The notes below the pieces were generated by a model. The model searched no databases. It was not told the DNA's origin and was given only the letters and a program-made list of their open reading frames with translations. Both the position numbers and the translations under genes were made by a program. 32,902 bases of DNA from Oceanospirillaceae bacterium (GTDB taxonomy: Bacteria > Pseudomonadota > Gammaproteobacteria > Pseudomonadales > Oceanobacteraceae), in assembly GCA_002706025.1 (NCBI GenBank), contig PAJK01000075.1, forward strand, positions 1-32,902. Reading direction: 5' to 3'. Shown here in pieces: positions 1-8,552 of the stretch. Position 1 is the first letter of the stretch, and each line of letters opens with the position of its first letter.

Positions 1-374
1 CCGCGCGCAGTCCGAAAGGCTGGGGGATTGGGGTTCATACCACCCGCGTGGTTCAGCATCCGGTCTGGGTCAATGACGACCTCAGTCATCTGCGTCTGAT
101 CTACAGCCACCGTGATCAGGTGGAAATTCTGCCGCAGGGTGCGCGCCGTCTGCTCAGCAGCGACTTCTGTGAAAATGCCGGTTTTTATATCGGCAATCAG
201 GTGCTGTCATTTCAGGGGCATCCGGAATTTACCGTGGAGTTTACCGAACGTCTGCTGCCACGCCGCCGTGATTGTATCGGCCCGGCGGTTTTTGATCAGG
301 GGATGGCGACGCTGTCGCAGCCGACCGAAGCGGAAACCGCCGGTCGCTGGGTGCTGGAACTGATCCGTCTCTGA
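1..374 (+). CDS. Class I glutamine amidotransferase, C-terminal part (5' end outside window)
   Basis: The reading frame is open from base 3 and ends with TGA at 372-374, so only about 123 C-terminal residues are present. The first residues read SPKGWGIGVHTTRV and are followed by HPVW and later FQGHPEFTVEF. The HPE motif supplies the catalytic His and Glu of class I glutamine amidotransferases, which release ammonia from glutamine or cleave gamma-glutamyl amides. The nucleophilic Cys elbow should lie upstream of the window. The SPKGWGIGVH type of sequence is known from stand-alone GuaA-like amidotransferases (COG0518) rather than from the GMP synthase fusion, and no synthase domain follows. 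A GTG at 48 is internal and is not the start. The substrate cannot be told from this fragment. The gene converges on the minus-strand GNAT gene. Confidence 0.8.
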   Translation, partial: ARSPKGWGIGVHTTRVVQHPVWVNDDLSHLRLIYSHRDQVEILPQGARRLLSSDFCENAGFYIGNQVLSFQGHPEFTVEFTERLLPRRRDCIGPAVFDQGMATLSQPTEAETAGRWVLELIRL

Positions 375-406
375 ACACTGTCCGGACTGTCTTAAACAGC
401 TGTCCG

Positions 407-652
407 TCAGAGAAATTTCTGCACGTACCAGCAGCTGGCTGCCAGCGAATAATTCTGTTCTCTGGCCCAGCTCAGCCCGGCTTCCACCAGCACTTCCGCC
501 AACCCCTGCCCACGCAGACCAAAGGGTACATAGGTGTGGGTAAAATCAATCTGAGTACCTCTGATGCTGTAATCCAGCACGCATTCCTTAGCGTCTTTCA
601 GCAACACAAAGCGGCTCTGCGCCGGTTGATGTTCAATCGTGTAATCGCTCAT
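407..652 (-). CDS. Small GNAT-type N-acetyltransferase (Acetyltransf_CG / COG2388 family)
   Basis: This 81-residue protein has the shape of the short GNAT family PF14542: an N-terminal beta hairpin (residues 12-37), then FTHTYVP, the acetyl-CoA pyrophosphate loop RGQGLAEVL (47-55), an amphipathic helix (56-66) and the end CWYVQKFL. In this family the last strand usually reads C-x-[FY]-V, which is seen here. Members are cytoplasmic single-domain proteins of about 80-100 residues thought to acetylate a small molecule or protein amine; the substrate is unknown. The start is an ATG at 652. The gene is separate from the DUF3301 gene upstream and converges with the amidotransferase. The family call is good, the activity is inferred. 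Confidence 0.8.
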   Translation of the reverse strand: MSDYTIEHQPAQSRFVLLKDAKECVLDYSIRGTQIDFTHTYVPFGLRGQGLAEVLVEAGLSWAREQNYSLAASCWYVQKFL

Positions 653-704
653 AAATACTCCTGGCTGCCGTTCAAAAAGACAGTGCGTCAGTCAATACAG
701 TACA

Positions 705-1013
705 TCAGTGAATGCGATGAGCCTGCAGACGCAGACCAATAATATGGCGCCCGGCCAGAGTTACCTTGCCTTCATAACGCTCGTCGCCGGTAGAGGAAAA
801 TTCAAAGCGGAACTCACGGTGCAGACGCCAGCCACCCGGACCACGGCGCACAGCCATGCCGGACATCACCAGAGTGTCATCCAGTAACTGCACATCTTCC
901 TGCTGGCAGTGTTTGCGCACGGCTTTTAGCGCCATACTTTTCGCCTGTTGCTGGCGGTTCCAGAACAGGTACAACAGAACACAGGCAGTGAGAAAATACA
1001 GCCAGCCAAGCAT
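705..1013 (-). CDS. DUF3301 domain protein, single membrane anchor
   Basis: This 102-residue protein has one N-terminal hydrophobic helix (residues 2-18, LGWLYFLTACVLLYLFW) followed by a basic, soluble part. The pattern RQQQAKSMALKAVRKHC, then VQLLDDTLVMSGM, then a half-repeat LHREFRFEFSSTGDERYEGKVTLAGR is that of the DUF3301 family (PF11743), which is common in gammaproteobacteria. The family has no assigned function. A cytoplasmic domain tethered to the inner membrane is the likely topology. The gene lies 75 bp downstream of rhlE on the same strand. A long imperfect hairpin (1047-1077) sits between them, so co-transcription is uncertain. Confidence 0.75.
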   Translation of the reverse strand: MLGWLYFLTACVLLYLFWNRQQQAKSMALKAVRKHCQQEDVQLLDDTLVMSGMAVRRGPGGWRLHREFRFEFSSTGDERYEGKVTLAGRHIIGLRLQAHRIH

Positions 1014-1046
1014 AAGGAATCTCCGCGTAAGGTCGGAGGCATGATA

Positions 1047-1077
1047 ACAGCACTCCGCTTCCCTGCGGAAATGCTGT
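1047..1077. repeat. Imperfect hairpin between rhlE and the DUF3301 gene
   Basis: Arms ACAGCA (1047-1052) and TGCTGT (1072-1077) enclose a second stem CCGC (1055-1058) / GCGG (1065-1068) with a six-base loop. It begins 12 bases past the rhlE stop codon. No clear T-run follows on the minus strand, so it may act as an mRNA 3' end or attenuator rather than a classical terminator. Confidence 0.4.
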
Positions 1078-1088
1078 CAAAGACGGGA

Positions 1089-2831
1089 TCAGGAAGGCTT
1101 ACGGCGCTGGCTGCGGCGCAGAGTTCCCTGCTGACGTTCCTCTGCCGGTTTTTCCGGTGCCACCATGCCATACGGATTCACCGCTGCTTTGGCTGGAGCA
1201 GCTGCTTTGGCAGGCTGCGACTGAGCATCGGCACTGTTCGCTGCCGGACGCTTCTGCGGGCGACGGCTGTTTTCGGCACGGCTGTTTTCTGAACGGCTGC
1301 TGTCAGAACGGCGCTCCTGACGACGGCTGTCTGAACGATTATTGTCCGCACCGTTATTGCCGGATGCATTCTGAGCAGGCTTACCGCCGCGCTGCTGCTG
1401 GCGTTTTTCCTGACCATCAGCTGACGTTTTATCAGTCGGCTTTTGTGCACCACCACGGCGGCTGCGGTTGCCATTGTTCGCCGCGTTATGTTCACTCTTG
1501 TTACCGTTACGGGCTTTGTCACCGCGCCGGGCATTGTTCTTCCGACCCTGTTCATTGCGTCCCTGTTCACTGCGACCTTGGCCATTGCGACCTTGCCCGC
1601 CGCGGTTGTCGGCACTGCGCTGCTGATCGTCTGTACGCGGTGCTTTTGCCTTCTTAGGTTTTTTCGGTTTACGCGGACGGGACACCGGCAGCGCCACCAC
1701 AGGTTCAAAACCGGCAAGGGTACGACGCTCAATCTCTTTACCGATCAGGCCTTCAATGCCTTCCAGATCTTCCAGTTCTTCTGCACAAACCAGCGACAGC
1801 GCCTGACCACTGGCCCCGGCACGCCCGGTACGGCCAATACGGTGGACATAGTCCGCCGCAACATTCGGTAATTCGAAGTTCACCACGTACGGCAGCTGTT
1901 CAATATCCAGACCGCGGGCAGCGATATCCGTGGCCACCAGTACGGCGATATCACCGGACTTAAACTCTGCCAGTGCGCGGGTACGTGCGCCCTGACTCTT
2001 ATTGCCGTGAATCGCCGCAGCACGGATATTGTTCTTTTCCAGATGCGTAGCAAGGCGGTTGGCGCCGTGCTTGGTGCGGGTAAACACCAATACCTGATGC
2101 CATTTGTTGTCCTGCAACAGGCGTGTCAGCAAAGCTGACTTCTGCTTTTTATCCGCCGGCACCAGCCATTGTTCAATGGTATGCGCCGTGCTGTTACGTG
2201 GGCTGACATCGATTTCCACCGGATCATTGACCAGACCTTTGGCCAGATCGCGGATCTCTTTGGAAAAGGTCGCAGAAAACAGCAGATTCTGGCGTTTGGC
2301 CGGCAGCAGCTTCAGAATCTTTTTAATGTCATGAATAAAGCCCATATCCAGCATACGGTCCGCTTCATCCAGAACCAGAAATTCCACCTGATCGAAACGC
2401 ACAGCGTTCTGCTGATACAGATCCAGCAGACGCCCCGGGCAGGCTACCAGCACATCGACACCACCACGCAGGGCTTTCATCTGCGGGTTGATACCCACAC
2501 CGCCAAACACCACGGTGCTGTTCAGTTGCAGATACTGGCTGTACTGCACCACGTTTTCGCCTACCTGAGCTGCCAGTTCACGGGTTGGCGTCAGTACCAG
2601 CGCACGGATACGGTTAGCACCGGCGCGTTTACCGGATTGCAGGCGCTGCAGCATAGGCAGAGTAAAACCAGCGGTTTTACCGGTACCTGTCTGCGCCGCA
2701 GCCATTACATCGCGTCCGGCCAATACCGCAGGAATTGCCTGCGCCTGTACCGGTGAAGGAGTGCTGTAGCCCTGTTCGGAAACAGCCCGCAGAATTGGAT
2801 CACACAGATCCAGATCGGAGAATAAAGTCAT
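1089..2831 (-). CDS. rhlE: ATP-dependent RNA helicase RhlE-type (DEAD box) with long basic tail
   Basis: The 580-residue protein carries all the DEAD-box motifs in order: Q motif GYSTPSPVQ (21-29), Walker A AQTGTGKT (46-53), PTRELA (82-87), motif Ib CPGR (131-134), DEAD (155-158), SAT (186-188), LVFTRTK (248-254), [10 protein letters not shown] (301-310) and HRIGRTGR (330-337). The core sequence closely follows E. coli RhlE, a cytoplasmic helicase that remodels rRNA and ribosome intermediates and works with the degradosome. Motif Ib has Cys where TPGR is usual. Residues 380-580 form a disordered, Arg/Asn/Gln/Lys-rich tail with 5-residue repeats ([20 protein letters not shown]), probably for unspecific RNA binding. 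This makes the protein longer than E. coli RhlE (about 454 residues). The ATG at 2831 has no clear Shine-Dalgarno sequence. The SDR gene lies 110 bp upstream. Confidence 0.95.
   Translation of the reverse strand: MTLFSDLDLCDPILRAVSEQGYSTPSPVQAQAIPAVLAGRDVMAAAQTGTGKTAGFTLPMLQRLQSGKRAGANRIRALVLTPTRELAAQVGENVVQYSQYLQLNSTVVFGGVGINPQMKALRGGVDVLVACPGRLLDLYQQNAVRFDQVEFLVLDEADRMLDMGFIHDIKKILKLLPAKRQNLLFSATFSKEIRDLAKGLVNDPVEIDVSPRNSTAHTIEQWLVPADKKQKSALLTRLLQDNKWHQVLVFTRTKHGANRLATHLEKNNIRAAAIHGNKSQGARTRALAEFKSGDIAVLVATDIAARGLDIEQLPYVVNFELPNVAADYVHRIGRTGRAGASGQALSLVCAEELEDLEGIEGLIGKEIERRTLAGFEPVVALPVSRPRKPKKPKKAKAPRTDDQQRSADNRGGQGRNGQGRSEQGRNEQGRKNNARRGDKARNGNKSEHNAANNGNRSRRGGAQKPTDKTSADGQEKRQQQRGGKPAQNASGNNGADNNRSDSRRQERRSDSSRSENSRAENSRRPQKRPAANSADAQSQPAKAAAPAKAAVNPYGMVAPEKPAEERQQGTLRRSQRRKPS
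1543..1602. repeat. 15-bp in-frame tandem repeats in the rhlE tail
   Basis: Four consecutive 15-bp units (1543-1557, 1558-1572, 1573-1587, 1588-1602) diverge slightly and encode a repeated QGRxx pentapeptide in the RhlE tail. A similar 15-bp periodicity encoding SRxEN occurs around 1260-1300. The period is a multiple of three, so copy-number change would lengthen or shorten the disordered tail without a frameshift. Confidence 0.75.
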
Positions 2832-2873
2832 TAAAAAGGCAGCCGGAACGGCAAAAAAGAGGAATGAATAAGG

Positions 2874-2892
2874 GTAGAGCCGCGCACTCTAC
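2874..2892. repeat. Inverted repeat in the rhlE leader region
   Basis: GTAGAG (2874-2879) and CTCTAC (2887-2892) are perfect 6-bp arms around a GC-rich 7-base centre. The element sits about 45 bp upstream of the rhlE start. It could be an mRNA leader hairpin or an operator, and nothing else in the sequence decides between these. Confidence 0.35.
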
Positions 2893-2941
2893 TGGAAGAC
2901 AGCTGCCCCGTCCAGCGCAGCTGCCGTTTGTGTAACGCCTG

Positions 2942-3703
2942 TCACACAGCCAGATAACCGGCGTCTACCGGATAATAGGCACCGGTAACAAAAGACGCCG
3001 CATCGCTGACCAGCCAGGCCACCAGATAAGCAACTTCTTCCGGTTTACCCAGACGGCCCAGCGCGTGCTTGCTTTCCAGCATCTGCACCACTTCCGCTGG
3101 CAGGCCATTATCCACCAGCGGAGTATGAATAAAGGCGGGTCCGACCGAATTGATGCGGATACCGTCTTCTGCATGTTCCCAGGCTGCGGCTTTGGTCATG
3201 CCCACCACACCGTGTTTGGCAGCGACATAGGCCGGAGATTGTGGGAAGGCAACCTGACCGAGAATCGACGCCATATTAATAATGGCACCGGATTTCTGCC
3301 CGCGCATGGCATTGATGGCCGCATGCTGACAATAAAAGACTCCGTTCAGATTGATGTTAATAACCTTGTTCCAGTCGTCGATGGTGTAGTCACCGGATTT
3401 CGCTGAAGGACCACCGATCCCCGCATTGTTTACGGCAATATCCAGTCCGCCCAGCGCTGCGACCGTGTTATCCATGGCCGCCTGAACAGCAGCAGCATCG
3501 CTGACATCCACCACCTGGGTAATACAGGGCACATCATAATCTGCGGTGATCTGTGCTTTGGCTGCCTGCAATGCGTCTTCTGACAGGTCCCACAGGGCAA
3601 TCGCCGCACCGGACGCTGCCAGTACCTGAGCCGTCGCCAGACCAATGCCGGAAGCACCGCCGGTAATCATGGCTTTTTTGCCCTGCAGCTGGTAATCGAT
3701 CAT
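2942..3703 (-). CDS. Short-chain dehydrogenase/reductase (classical SDR)
   Basis: The 253-residue protein has the classical SDR pattern: nucleotide-binding TGGASGIG (14-21), Asp39 at the end of the second strand (which favours NAD(H) over NADP(H)), NNAG (92-95), catalytic Ser146, Tyr159 and Lys163 (YVAAK), and the closing FVTGAYYPVDAG. Such enzymes oxidise or reduce a hydroxyl/keto group in the cytoplasm; the substrate cannot be read from sequence. I chose the ATG at 3703, because AAAGGA lies 7 bases upstream (3711-3716 on the plus strand). The GTG two codons earlier would leave that site almost touching the start codon. The gene starts 50 bp after the sensor gene ends, on the same strand. 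Confidence 0.9.
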   Translation of the reverse strand: MIDYQLQGKKAMITGGASGIGLATAQVLAASGAAIALWDLSEDALQAAKAQITADYDVPCITQVVDVSDAAAVQAAMDNTVAALGGLDIAVNNAGIGGPSAKSGDYTIDDWNKVININLNGVFYCQHAAINAMRGQKSGAIINMASILGQVAFPQSPAYVAAKHGVVGMTKAAAWEHAEDGIRINSVGPAFIHTPLVDNGLPAEVVQMLESKHALGRLGKPEEVAYLVAWLVSDAASFVTGAYYPVDAGYLAV

Positions 3704-3753
3704 ATTCACATCCTTTGGTTAATGTCCGGGACGCAGCGCCTGCACTGCAAACC

Positions 3754-5658
3754 TCAGATCATGTAATCGGAATCGTTCTGCTCATACTGTTTTTGTGCGA
3801 TGCGTTCAAACGGACGTACAACAAACAGCACCAGAATCACAGGCACTGCAATTAACAGAACGGCCGCAATTATGATTACAGACAACCATAAATGTTTCAT
3901 TGATCTGGCGTAGACCTGCTCCGCAGGGATCACCAGCGCAAAATATTCCGGCGGGTTCTGCGCCCGGGTAAACACGGAAGCAAAAGAAAAATATTCCCGG
4001 CCGTTAAGAAGCACCCGCTCAACCCGCTCCAGTCCCTGTGGGTTTTCCGTCAGCAACTGCAGATGGCGATAGGGTACAACCGCCATTTTCGCCGGTTTTA
4101 TCACTTCACTTTCGGCGAACCATTTCTGCCGCAGAAATTCCCGTGAAGAGGCCGGTACAGCAGCAATAGCCTGATCCAGAATCTCTTTCAGCGGTGCCAG
4201 TTCAGGACGCACACGGATGTGCAGTGCGTGGGGTAAATCCAGTAATTGCGGCACCTGTGTGTCCAGCACCAGTCCTTTCATGTACTGCTGCTGCAGCGTC
4301 TGACGTAACACCACTTCCGCATCGATAGCAGCATCCGCTTTACCCTGCTCCACCGCCCGCAAAGCATCGCGCAGGGAACGCATACTCTGCAGTTTAATTT
4401 GTGGATATTTTTCATTAAGAACAGAAACAATCGACCAGCCGCCAATTAACGCCAGAGTTTTGCCATTGAGATCGCTTAAATCGGTAATTTCTTCCGCATC
4501 GGCACGACGTACCAAAGCAAACGGCATATCAATCACCGGCTGGGTTAATTCATCCCGGGTTTTATCAATGGCAACGACTGGCTGCAGCATTTCCAGCTCG
4601 CCGGTATTAAACATATTCACCAGTTCCGCCCAGCTATAACCATTCACGAATTCCGTTTTCAGACCGATCATGCGTGACAATACCCGGATCATATCGACGC
4701 TGTAGCCGCTGGGATCACCACCGACGGAAAAATCCACCGGCAGCCAGTCCATTTCATTGGAAACATGCAGGGTTCCCAGCGTATTGACATACTGACGCTG
4801 CTGCTCAGTTAATTTCATCGGGCTCACCGGCGGCAGCCGGCGATAGGCATTATCGCTGTGATTACTGGCCAGCAGACTGCCGTCCTGCTGGTACAGATAC
4901 AGCTCACCATAAGCACTTAATGATTGTGCGCGCAGGTGAGAAGACAGGGTGGAGAAGGTAATATCCAGTGCCAGTACGTGATCCGTTCCCGGCAGTTTTT
5001 TAACGAAGCTCTGACCCGGCGCCTGCAGATGCTGAAACAGATAAGGCCGGGTTTTGCTCACACCCTGCGCGTCGGCCCGGGTAAACCAGATGCGCTCTCG
5101 CACATCATAATCACTGCTTTCAGAGCGGGAAAAATTGAGTTCAAAGTCACGGCTGTAATATTCAAAACGACGCTGGCGCTGCGCGCCCTCTCCTTCTACA
5201 GCAATAACAACCCAACGGTCAGCCGGAGTGGCATTCAGTTGCCGACGGATAACTTCACTGCTGTTCAGGTTCACCAGCTCAAACAGATCGCCGTCATCAA
5301 AACCGACATAAAGTGCATAAAATACCGGATTAGTGCGCAGCACTTCGGCAAATAACTCCCGCGTGCCATTATTAATCCAAGGGCCGCGTTGTTTATCCTG
5401 TTTGATCAGCGCCGGGAAATGTGACAGCACCTGTACGGTTTCCACTGCACTTGCGTCCATGTGCGCAAGATAATTGCGTGTTGCTGTCGCGGTCAGACGA
5501 TATTGTTCTTCCGCGGATTCCAGCGCCATATCGCGGCTGAACCAGAAATGCAGAGAAACAGATAAAAAAGCGGTAAGTAACGTAGTCAGCACAACCACCA
5601 GCATCAGACGCTGGCGGAGTTTCAGGCTTTGTTGTTCGAACTCGTCGTGCAACTGCAT
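3754..5658 (-). CDS. Periplasmic sensor: dCache with inserted SBP_bac_3 domain, no cytoplasmic output domain
   Basis: This is a 634-residue protein. TM1 spans about 18-39. A periplasmic Cache-like region follows (about 50-280, with FYALYVGFDDGDLFELV and VLALDITFSTLSSHL). A family-3 solute-binding domain runs from about 290 to 515 (LGTLHVSNEMDWLPVDF, GGDPSGYSVDMIRVL, DLNGKTLALIGGWS, GKADAAIDAE). The second Cache part then resumes (about 530-590, VERVLLNGREYFSFASVF) and leads into TM2 (about 592-614). Only 19 residues follow (PFERIAQKQY..., the start of a HAMP-like helix) before the stop. Relatives with this periplasmic layout normally continue into HAMP plus HD-GYP, GGDEF, kinase or chemoreceptor domains. 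Here the SDR gene begins 50 bp later, so no output domain can be restored by a frameshift. It is either a deletion remnant or a sensor signalling through a partner. Start ATG at 5658, with a purine-rich GGGAG site upstream. Confidence 0.8.
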   Translation of the reverse strand: MQLHDEFEQQSLKLRQRLMLVVVLTTLLTAFLSVSLHFWFSRDMALESAEEQYRLTATATRNYLAHMDASAVETVQVLSHFPALIKQDKQRGPWINNGTRELFAEVLRTNPVFYALYVGFDDGDLFELVNLNSSEVIRRQLNATPADRWVVIAVEGEGAQRQRRFEYYSRDFELNFSRSESSDYDVRERIWFTRADAQGVSKTRPYLFQHLQAPGQSFVKKLPGTDHVLALDITFSTLSSHLRAQSLSAYGELYLYQQDGSLLASNHSDNAYRRLPPVSPMKLTEQQRQYVNTLGTLHVSNEMDWLPVDFSVGGDPSGYSVDMIRVLSRMIGLKTEFVNGYSWAELVNMFNTGELEMLQPVVAIDKTRDELTQPVIDMPFALVRRADAEEITDLSDLNGKTLALIGGWSIVSVLNEKYPQIKLQSMRSLRDALRAVEQGKADAAIDAEVVLRQTLQQQYMKGLVLDTQVPQLLDLPHALHIRVRPELAPLKEILDQAIAAVPASSREFLRQKWFAESEVIKPAKMAVVPYRHLQLLTENPQGLERVERVLLNGREYFSFASVFTRAQNPPEYFALVIPAEQVYARSMKHLWLSVIIIAAVLLIAVPVILVLFVVRPFERIAQKQYEQNDSDYMI

Positions 5659-5779
5659 TCCCTGCTCCCTGTCTTACTCATGATGACGCTCACAAGCGCT
5701 GTAAGGATCATGCTTCCACATATAAGTGTAATCAAGATATCCCTTACTGTGACCCCACGCCACGGAAATTATCTGATGA

Positions 5780-7603
5780 TCAGGTCAATTCCTCATCCAG
5801 CTCACGGCTCAGCTGCTCAACAATACGCTGACGCAGCGCTTCTGCGGCATCCCGCCCGGCAATACCTTCTGCCAGCGTCAGCTTTTTACCGTCATCACTG
5901 TGCAGCTTAAGGCGGTAATAATCTGTCTGTCGTTTACCGGAAGTGGCCGTCACCGACTTATCCAGATGAATCTGCTGTGGTGAGCGGATCGTGGCGGAAC
6001 GGCTGTACAAAGGTTTACCAAACATGCGTCGTACGATGGTCACCTGACGCCCTTCGATCTGACATTCCAGTCCACGCCCCAGTACAAACACACCAATGAC
6101 AAACAGCAGGCCGCCAATTAATGCAAACACCGGCCCCATAACCCACAAAGCCCCGCCCTCCAGGCTGGCCTGCCAGGTAAGAAAAACACCGACAGCGGCA
6201 AATATAAATCCCATGGGTAACAGGGGTAAAAAGACCGCCTTATTGCGCCCTGCCGCGCTGTCCAGTGACAAACCGCCAGCACTCGCGGTGGTGCTGATCT
6301 GACGTGCAGCTGATTCCAGCGAACGCTGCTGTTTTTCACTGCGATCCTGCGCCTGCTGACTGACCGGTGGCTGCCAGGATGAACGCTGCTGACCGCGTAC
6401 CACCGGCACCTCCCAGCTGCGGGAAAATTCCATCGTTTCTGCCGCCCCCGGACCTGCCATATTAAGCAGACCTTCGCACTGAATTTCCCAACTGACAGTG
6501 CCGCGGCAACCTTCGGTCTGTTCACTTTCCGGCAGATTATCCGGCACATCAAATACCGCCCGCAGACGCTGACCAGAGGCCAGCATATCAACGCTTGCCA
6601 CGACACTTTCCTGCCACACAGTCCGATGATGCGTGCTGCGGTTTTTGCCGCTGCCGGTGGTGTAGGTATCGATGCAGCACAAACGTATTTCCGGGCGCTG
6701 ACTGAAGCGACCGCTGTTTACTTCAAAATAGCCGCCCACCTGGCCACCACAGCAGCCAGGCAACGGATCACAGAAAAACGGAGTGGCGCCTATGCGCAAA
6801 AACCGGGAGCGCATACGAAGTCCGCCGAACACCATGCCAGCCCCGGTAAGCGGAAAAATAAGCACCAGCAGCACAGCATAATCCCCGCTGCGCAACGCAT
6901 CAGGAATGGCTGCGACCATGATCGGCAACGAAATCAGAATAAAGGGAATGCCAACAACCATCATCACCCGGTAACTGCTGCGGGCACTGCTGCGGATGCC
7001 CTGACTGAATGCCGCACGGGCCGCTGTTGCCTCATGACCACCGGCATCTGCCAGACTGCTTAATGCCGCATAACGTGAACTTTTACTGCCTGAGCGACGA
7101 CCAAACCAGATAATGCCGGCTCCGGCCAGAGCAAACACCAGACCGAACAGACTGCTGAACAACAACATCACCGGACGGATACTGCGATCCAGCACAGACT
7201 CATCAGGATTTTGCGGATTAACCCAGACAACAGCACTATTGCTTTGCTTATGCCGCTTAAGATCACTGTACAGTTCCTGCCAGTAGCTGCCGATATTGTC
7301 GTAGCCATCGTAAAGACTGGCGTCACTGCCACTGTAGCTGGCACCATTAAAATCAAAACGATAACGGGTATTCACCCGATAAGTATCGGAGTTATCGCTG
7401 CGGCGGGAATCCAGTTCAAGCATTTCGATCTGTGCACTGACCGGCAGCCAGCTTTGACTGCCATACCATTTCAGCAGCGGTGACAGCGCCATAAAGAAGA
7501 TGACAGCAAGCCCGGCGAGCAGAAAAATCCCGCCAAATACAACAATGAACCAACCTCCTCTGCGCTGTTTAACTCCCGGTTTTTGCTGTCGTCCACTGCG
7601 CAT
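5780..7603 (-). CDS. Large membrane protein with N-terminal DUF3592 domain
   Basis: The 607-residue protein begins with a TM helix (about 17-39), then a DUF3592-like soluble module (52-140: SWLPVSAQIE, YRVNTRYRFDFNGASYSG, AVVWVNPQNPDESVL) and a second TM (145-168). Two more helices lie at about 211-233 and 243-262 and a pair near 440-495, followed by a C-terminal soluble domain of PH-like appearance. DUF3592 (PF12158) has no established role. The middle soluble part contains a Cys cluster, FFCDPLPGCCGG (277-288). I chose the ATG at 7603, because AAGGA lies 8 bases upstream. The open frame extends to a GTG at 7666, but that gives a basic, non-hydrophobic extension. The sensor gene lies 121 bp downstream on the same strand. 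Confidence 0.7.
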   Translation of the reverse strand: MRSGRQQKPGVKQRRGGWFIVVFGGIFLLAGLAVIFFMALSPLLKWYGSQSWLPVSAQIEMLELDSRRSDNSDTYRVNTRYRFDFNGASYSGSDASLYDGYDNIGSYWQELYSDLKRHKQSNSAVVWVNPQNPDESVLDRSIRPVMLLFSSLFGLVFALAGAGIIWFGRRSGSKSSRYAALSSLADAGGHEATAARAAFSQGIRSSARSSYRVMMVVGIPFILISLPIMVAAIPDALRSGDYAVLLVLIFPLTGAGMVFGGLRMRSRFLRIGATPFFCDPLPGCCGGQVGGYFEVNSGRFSQRPEIRLCCIDTYTTGSGKNRSTHHRTVWQESVVASVDMLASGQRLRAVFDVPDNLPESEQTEGCRGTVSWEIQCEGLLNMAGPGAAETMEFSRSWEVPVVRGQQRSSWQPPVSQQAQDRSEKQQRSLESAARQISTTASAGGLSLDSAAGRNKAVFLPLLPMGFIFAAVGVFLTWQASLEGGALWVMGPVFALIGGLLFVIGVFVLGRGLECQIEGRQVTIVRRMFGKPLYSRSATIRSPQQIHLDKSVTATSGKRQTDYYRLKLHSDDGKKLTLAEGIAGRDAAEALRQRIVEQLSRELDEELT

Positions 7604-7738
7604 TGGCTGTTTCCTTTTCAGTCGCGATATCTGATAACTGTCTGCTGAACACAAACGCTTATGCACCGGACTTTGCCAGAATCACCGCCGTCGCACCAGC
7701 CGGCAAAAACAAAGCCGCCGCCCATCAGGTCGGGCAAA

Positions 7739-7771
7739 GCTGGTCAGGCAACGCTGGTCAGGTAACGCTGG
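7739..7771. repeat. 14-bp tandem repeat in the intergenic region
   Basis: Units GCTGGTCAGGCAAC (7739-7752) and GCTGGTCAGGTAAC (7753-7766) are followed by GCTGG. A degenerate copy appears to precede them at about 7725-7738. The repeat lies between the divergent DUF3592 gene and the 180-residue membrane protein gene. The period is not a multiple of three. Confidence 0.6.
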
Positions 7772-7811
7772 AGAAGCGGCAGACTTTGTGGCAGCCTCAG
7801 CAGAATACAAA

Positions 7812-7826
7812 CAGAGCAAAGCTCTG
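7812..7826. repeat. Perfect hairpin upstream of the 180-residue membrane protein
   Basis: CAGAGC (7812-7817) and GCTCTG (7821-7826) enclose AAA. It lies 33 bases before the start codon and just before the AAAAAGGA ribosome site, so it could be a leader hairpin or a small operator. There is no T-run. Confidence 0.35.
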
Positions 7827-7858
7827 AATAATCACAACAAACAATAAAAAGGATTTTT

Positions 7859-8401
7859 ATGAACGCCTTGCGCCGTTGGCTCGGACATCCGCTGCCTGCT
7901 GTTATTTTTCTGCTGATTTATATCGTTTCCCAGACCCTGATCGCCCGCACACTGCAGGCTGGCAACGCCGAAGCCCTGTTGTTTCAGTTCCAGTTCAGTT
8001 ACAGCGCCGCGGAGTTTAACGCCCTGCTGAACAGCATTTCCGCTGCCCAGTTAAACGCACTGCAGCAGCACTTCGCTTACGATCATATTCATCCGGTCTG
8101 GTATGGACTGCTGGCCCTGTCGCTGACCAGCTGGCTGATGAATCTCAATGAATTGTCTCCGCGCTGGTCCTGGCTGCTGCTGCCGGCCATCCTGATGGCA
8201 GCACTGGATGTGGTGGAAAACAGTATTCACGAACCCTGGCTGCAACTGCAGTCCCAGGCCAGCGATCCGTGGACGCTCATCGCCGGCGTTGCTGCCACAA
8301 GCAAATGGTCACTGGCAGCAATCTATCTGGCCGGTGCCCTGCTGCTGACCGCGCGCTATTTTTTCGTTGTCCGCCGGCACAGGGGTCAGCGTCTGCGTTA
8401 G
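7859..8401 (+). CDS. Four-helix integral membrane protein of unknown function
   Basis: I do not recognise this 180-residue protein. Four hydrophobic segments are visible: about 13-34 (AVIFLLIYIVSQTLIARTL), 78-95 (HPVWYGLLALSLTSWL), 103-122 (WSWLLLPAILMAALDVVEN) and 149-172 (AAIYLAGALLLTARYFFVV). A soluble loop of about 45 residues (FQFQFSYSAAEFNALLNSISAAQLNALQQHFAYDH) sits between the first two. The segment LDVVENS with conserved-looking charged residues inside the third helix may be functional. The start ATG is supported by AAAAAGGA 5 bases upstream. It is the only gene between the divergent DUF3592 gene and the SutA-like gene. A minus-strand overlap frame looks non-coding. Confidence 0.75.
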   Translation: MNALRRWLGHPLPAVIFLLIYIVSQTLIARTLQAGNAEALLFQFQFSYSAAEFNALLNSISAAQLNALQQHFAYDHIHPVWYGLLALSLTSWLMNLNELSPRWSWLLLPAILMAALDVVENSIHEPWLQLQSQASDPWTLIAGVAATSKWSLAAIYLAGALLLTARYFFVVRRHRGQRLR

Positions 8402-8552
8402 CACCGGGTTTAGCGACTGGTCCTGCTCTCAGGTTAATGCCGCCCGGCGCACAGAGCCCCACCGCAGCAACAACCGTGTTTGCCATGCAGAAAAGGACGC
8501 AGACTGGCCGCAGGCGAACAAATACAGGGATTTTTATTCGCGCACGATCCTC

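Noticed and set aside
1157-1871. Plus-strand open frames opposite rhlE (166 and 142 residues)
   Set aside because: They are antisense to the repetitive GC-rich helicase tail. Their composition (His/Cys-rich) mirrors that repeat and has no domain pattern.
3704-3709. GTG start two codons upstream of the SDR ATG
   Set aside because: The AAAGGA ribosome site would be only one base from that GTG, while it is seven bases from the ATG at 3703.
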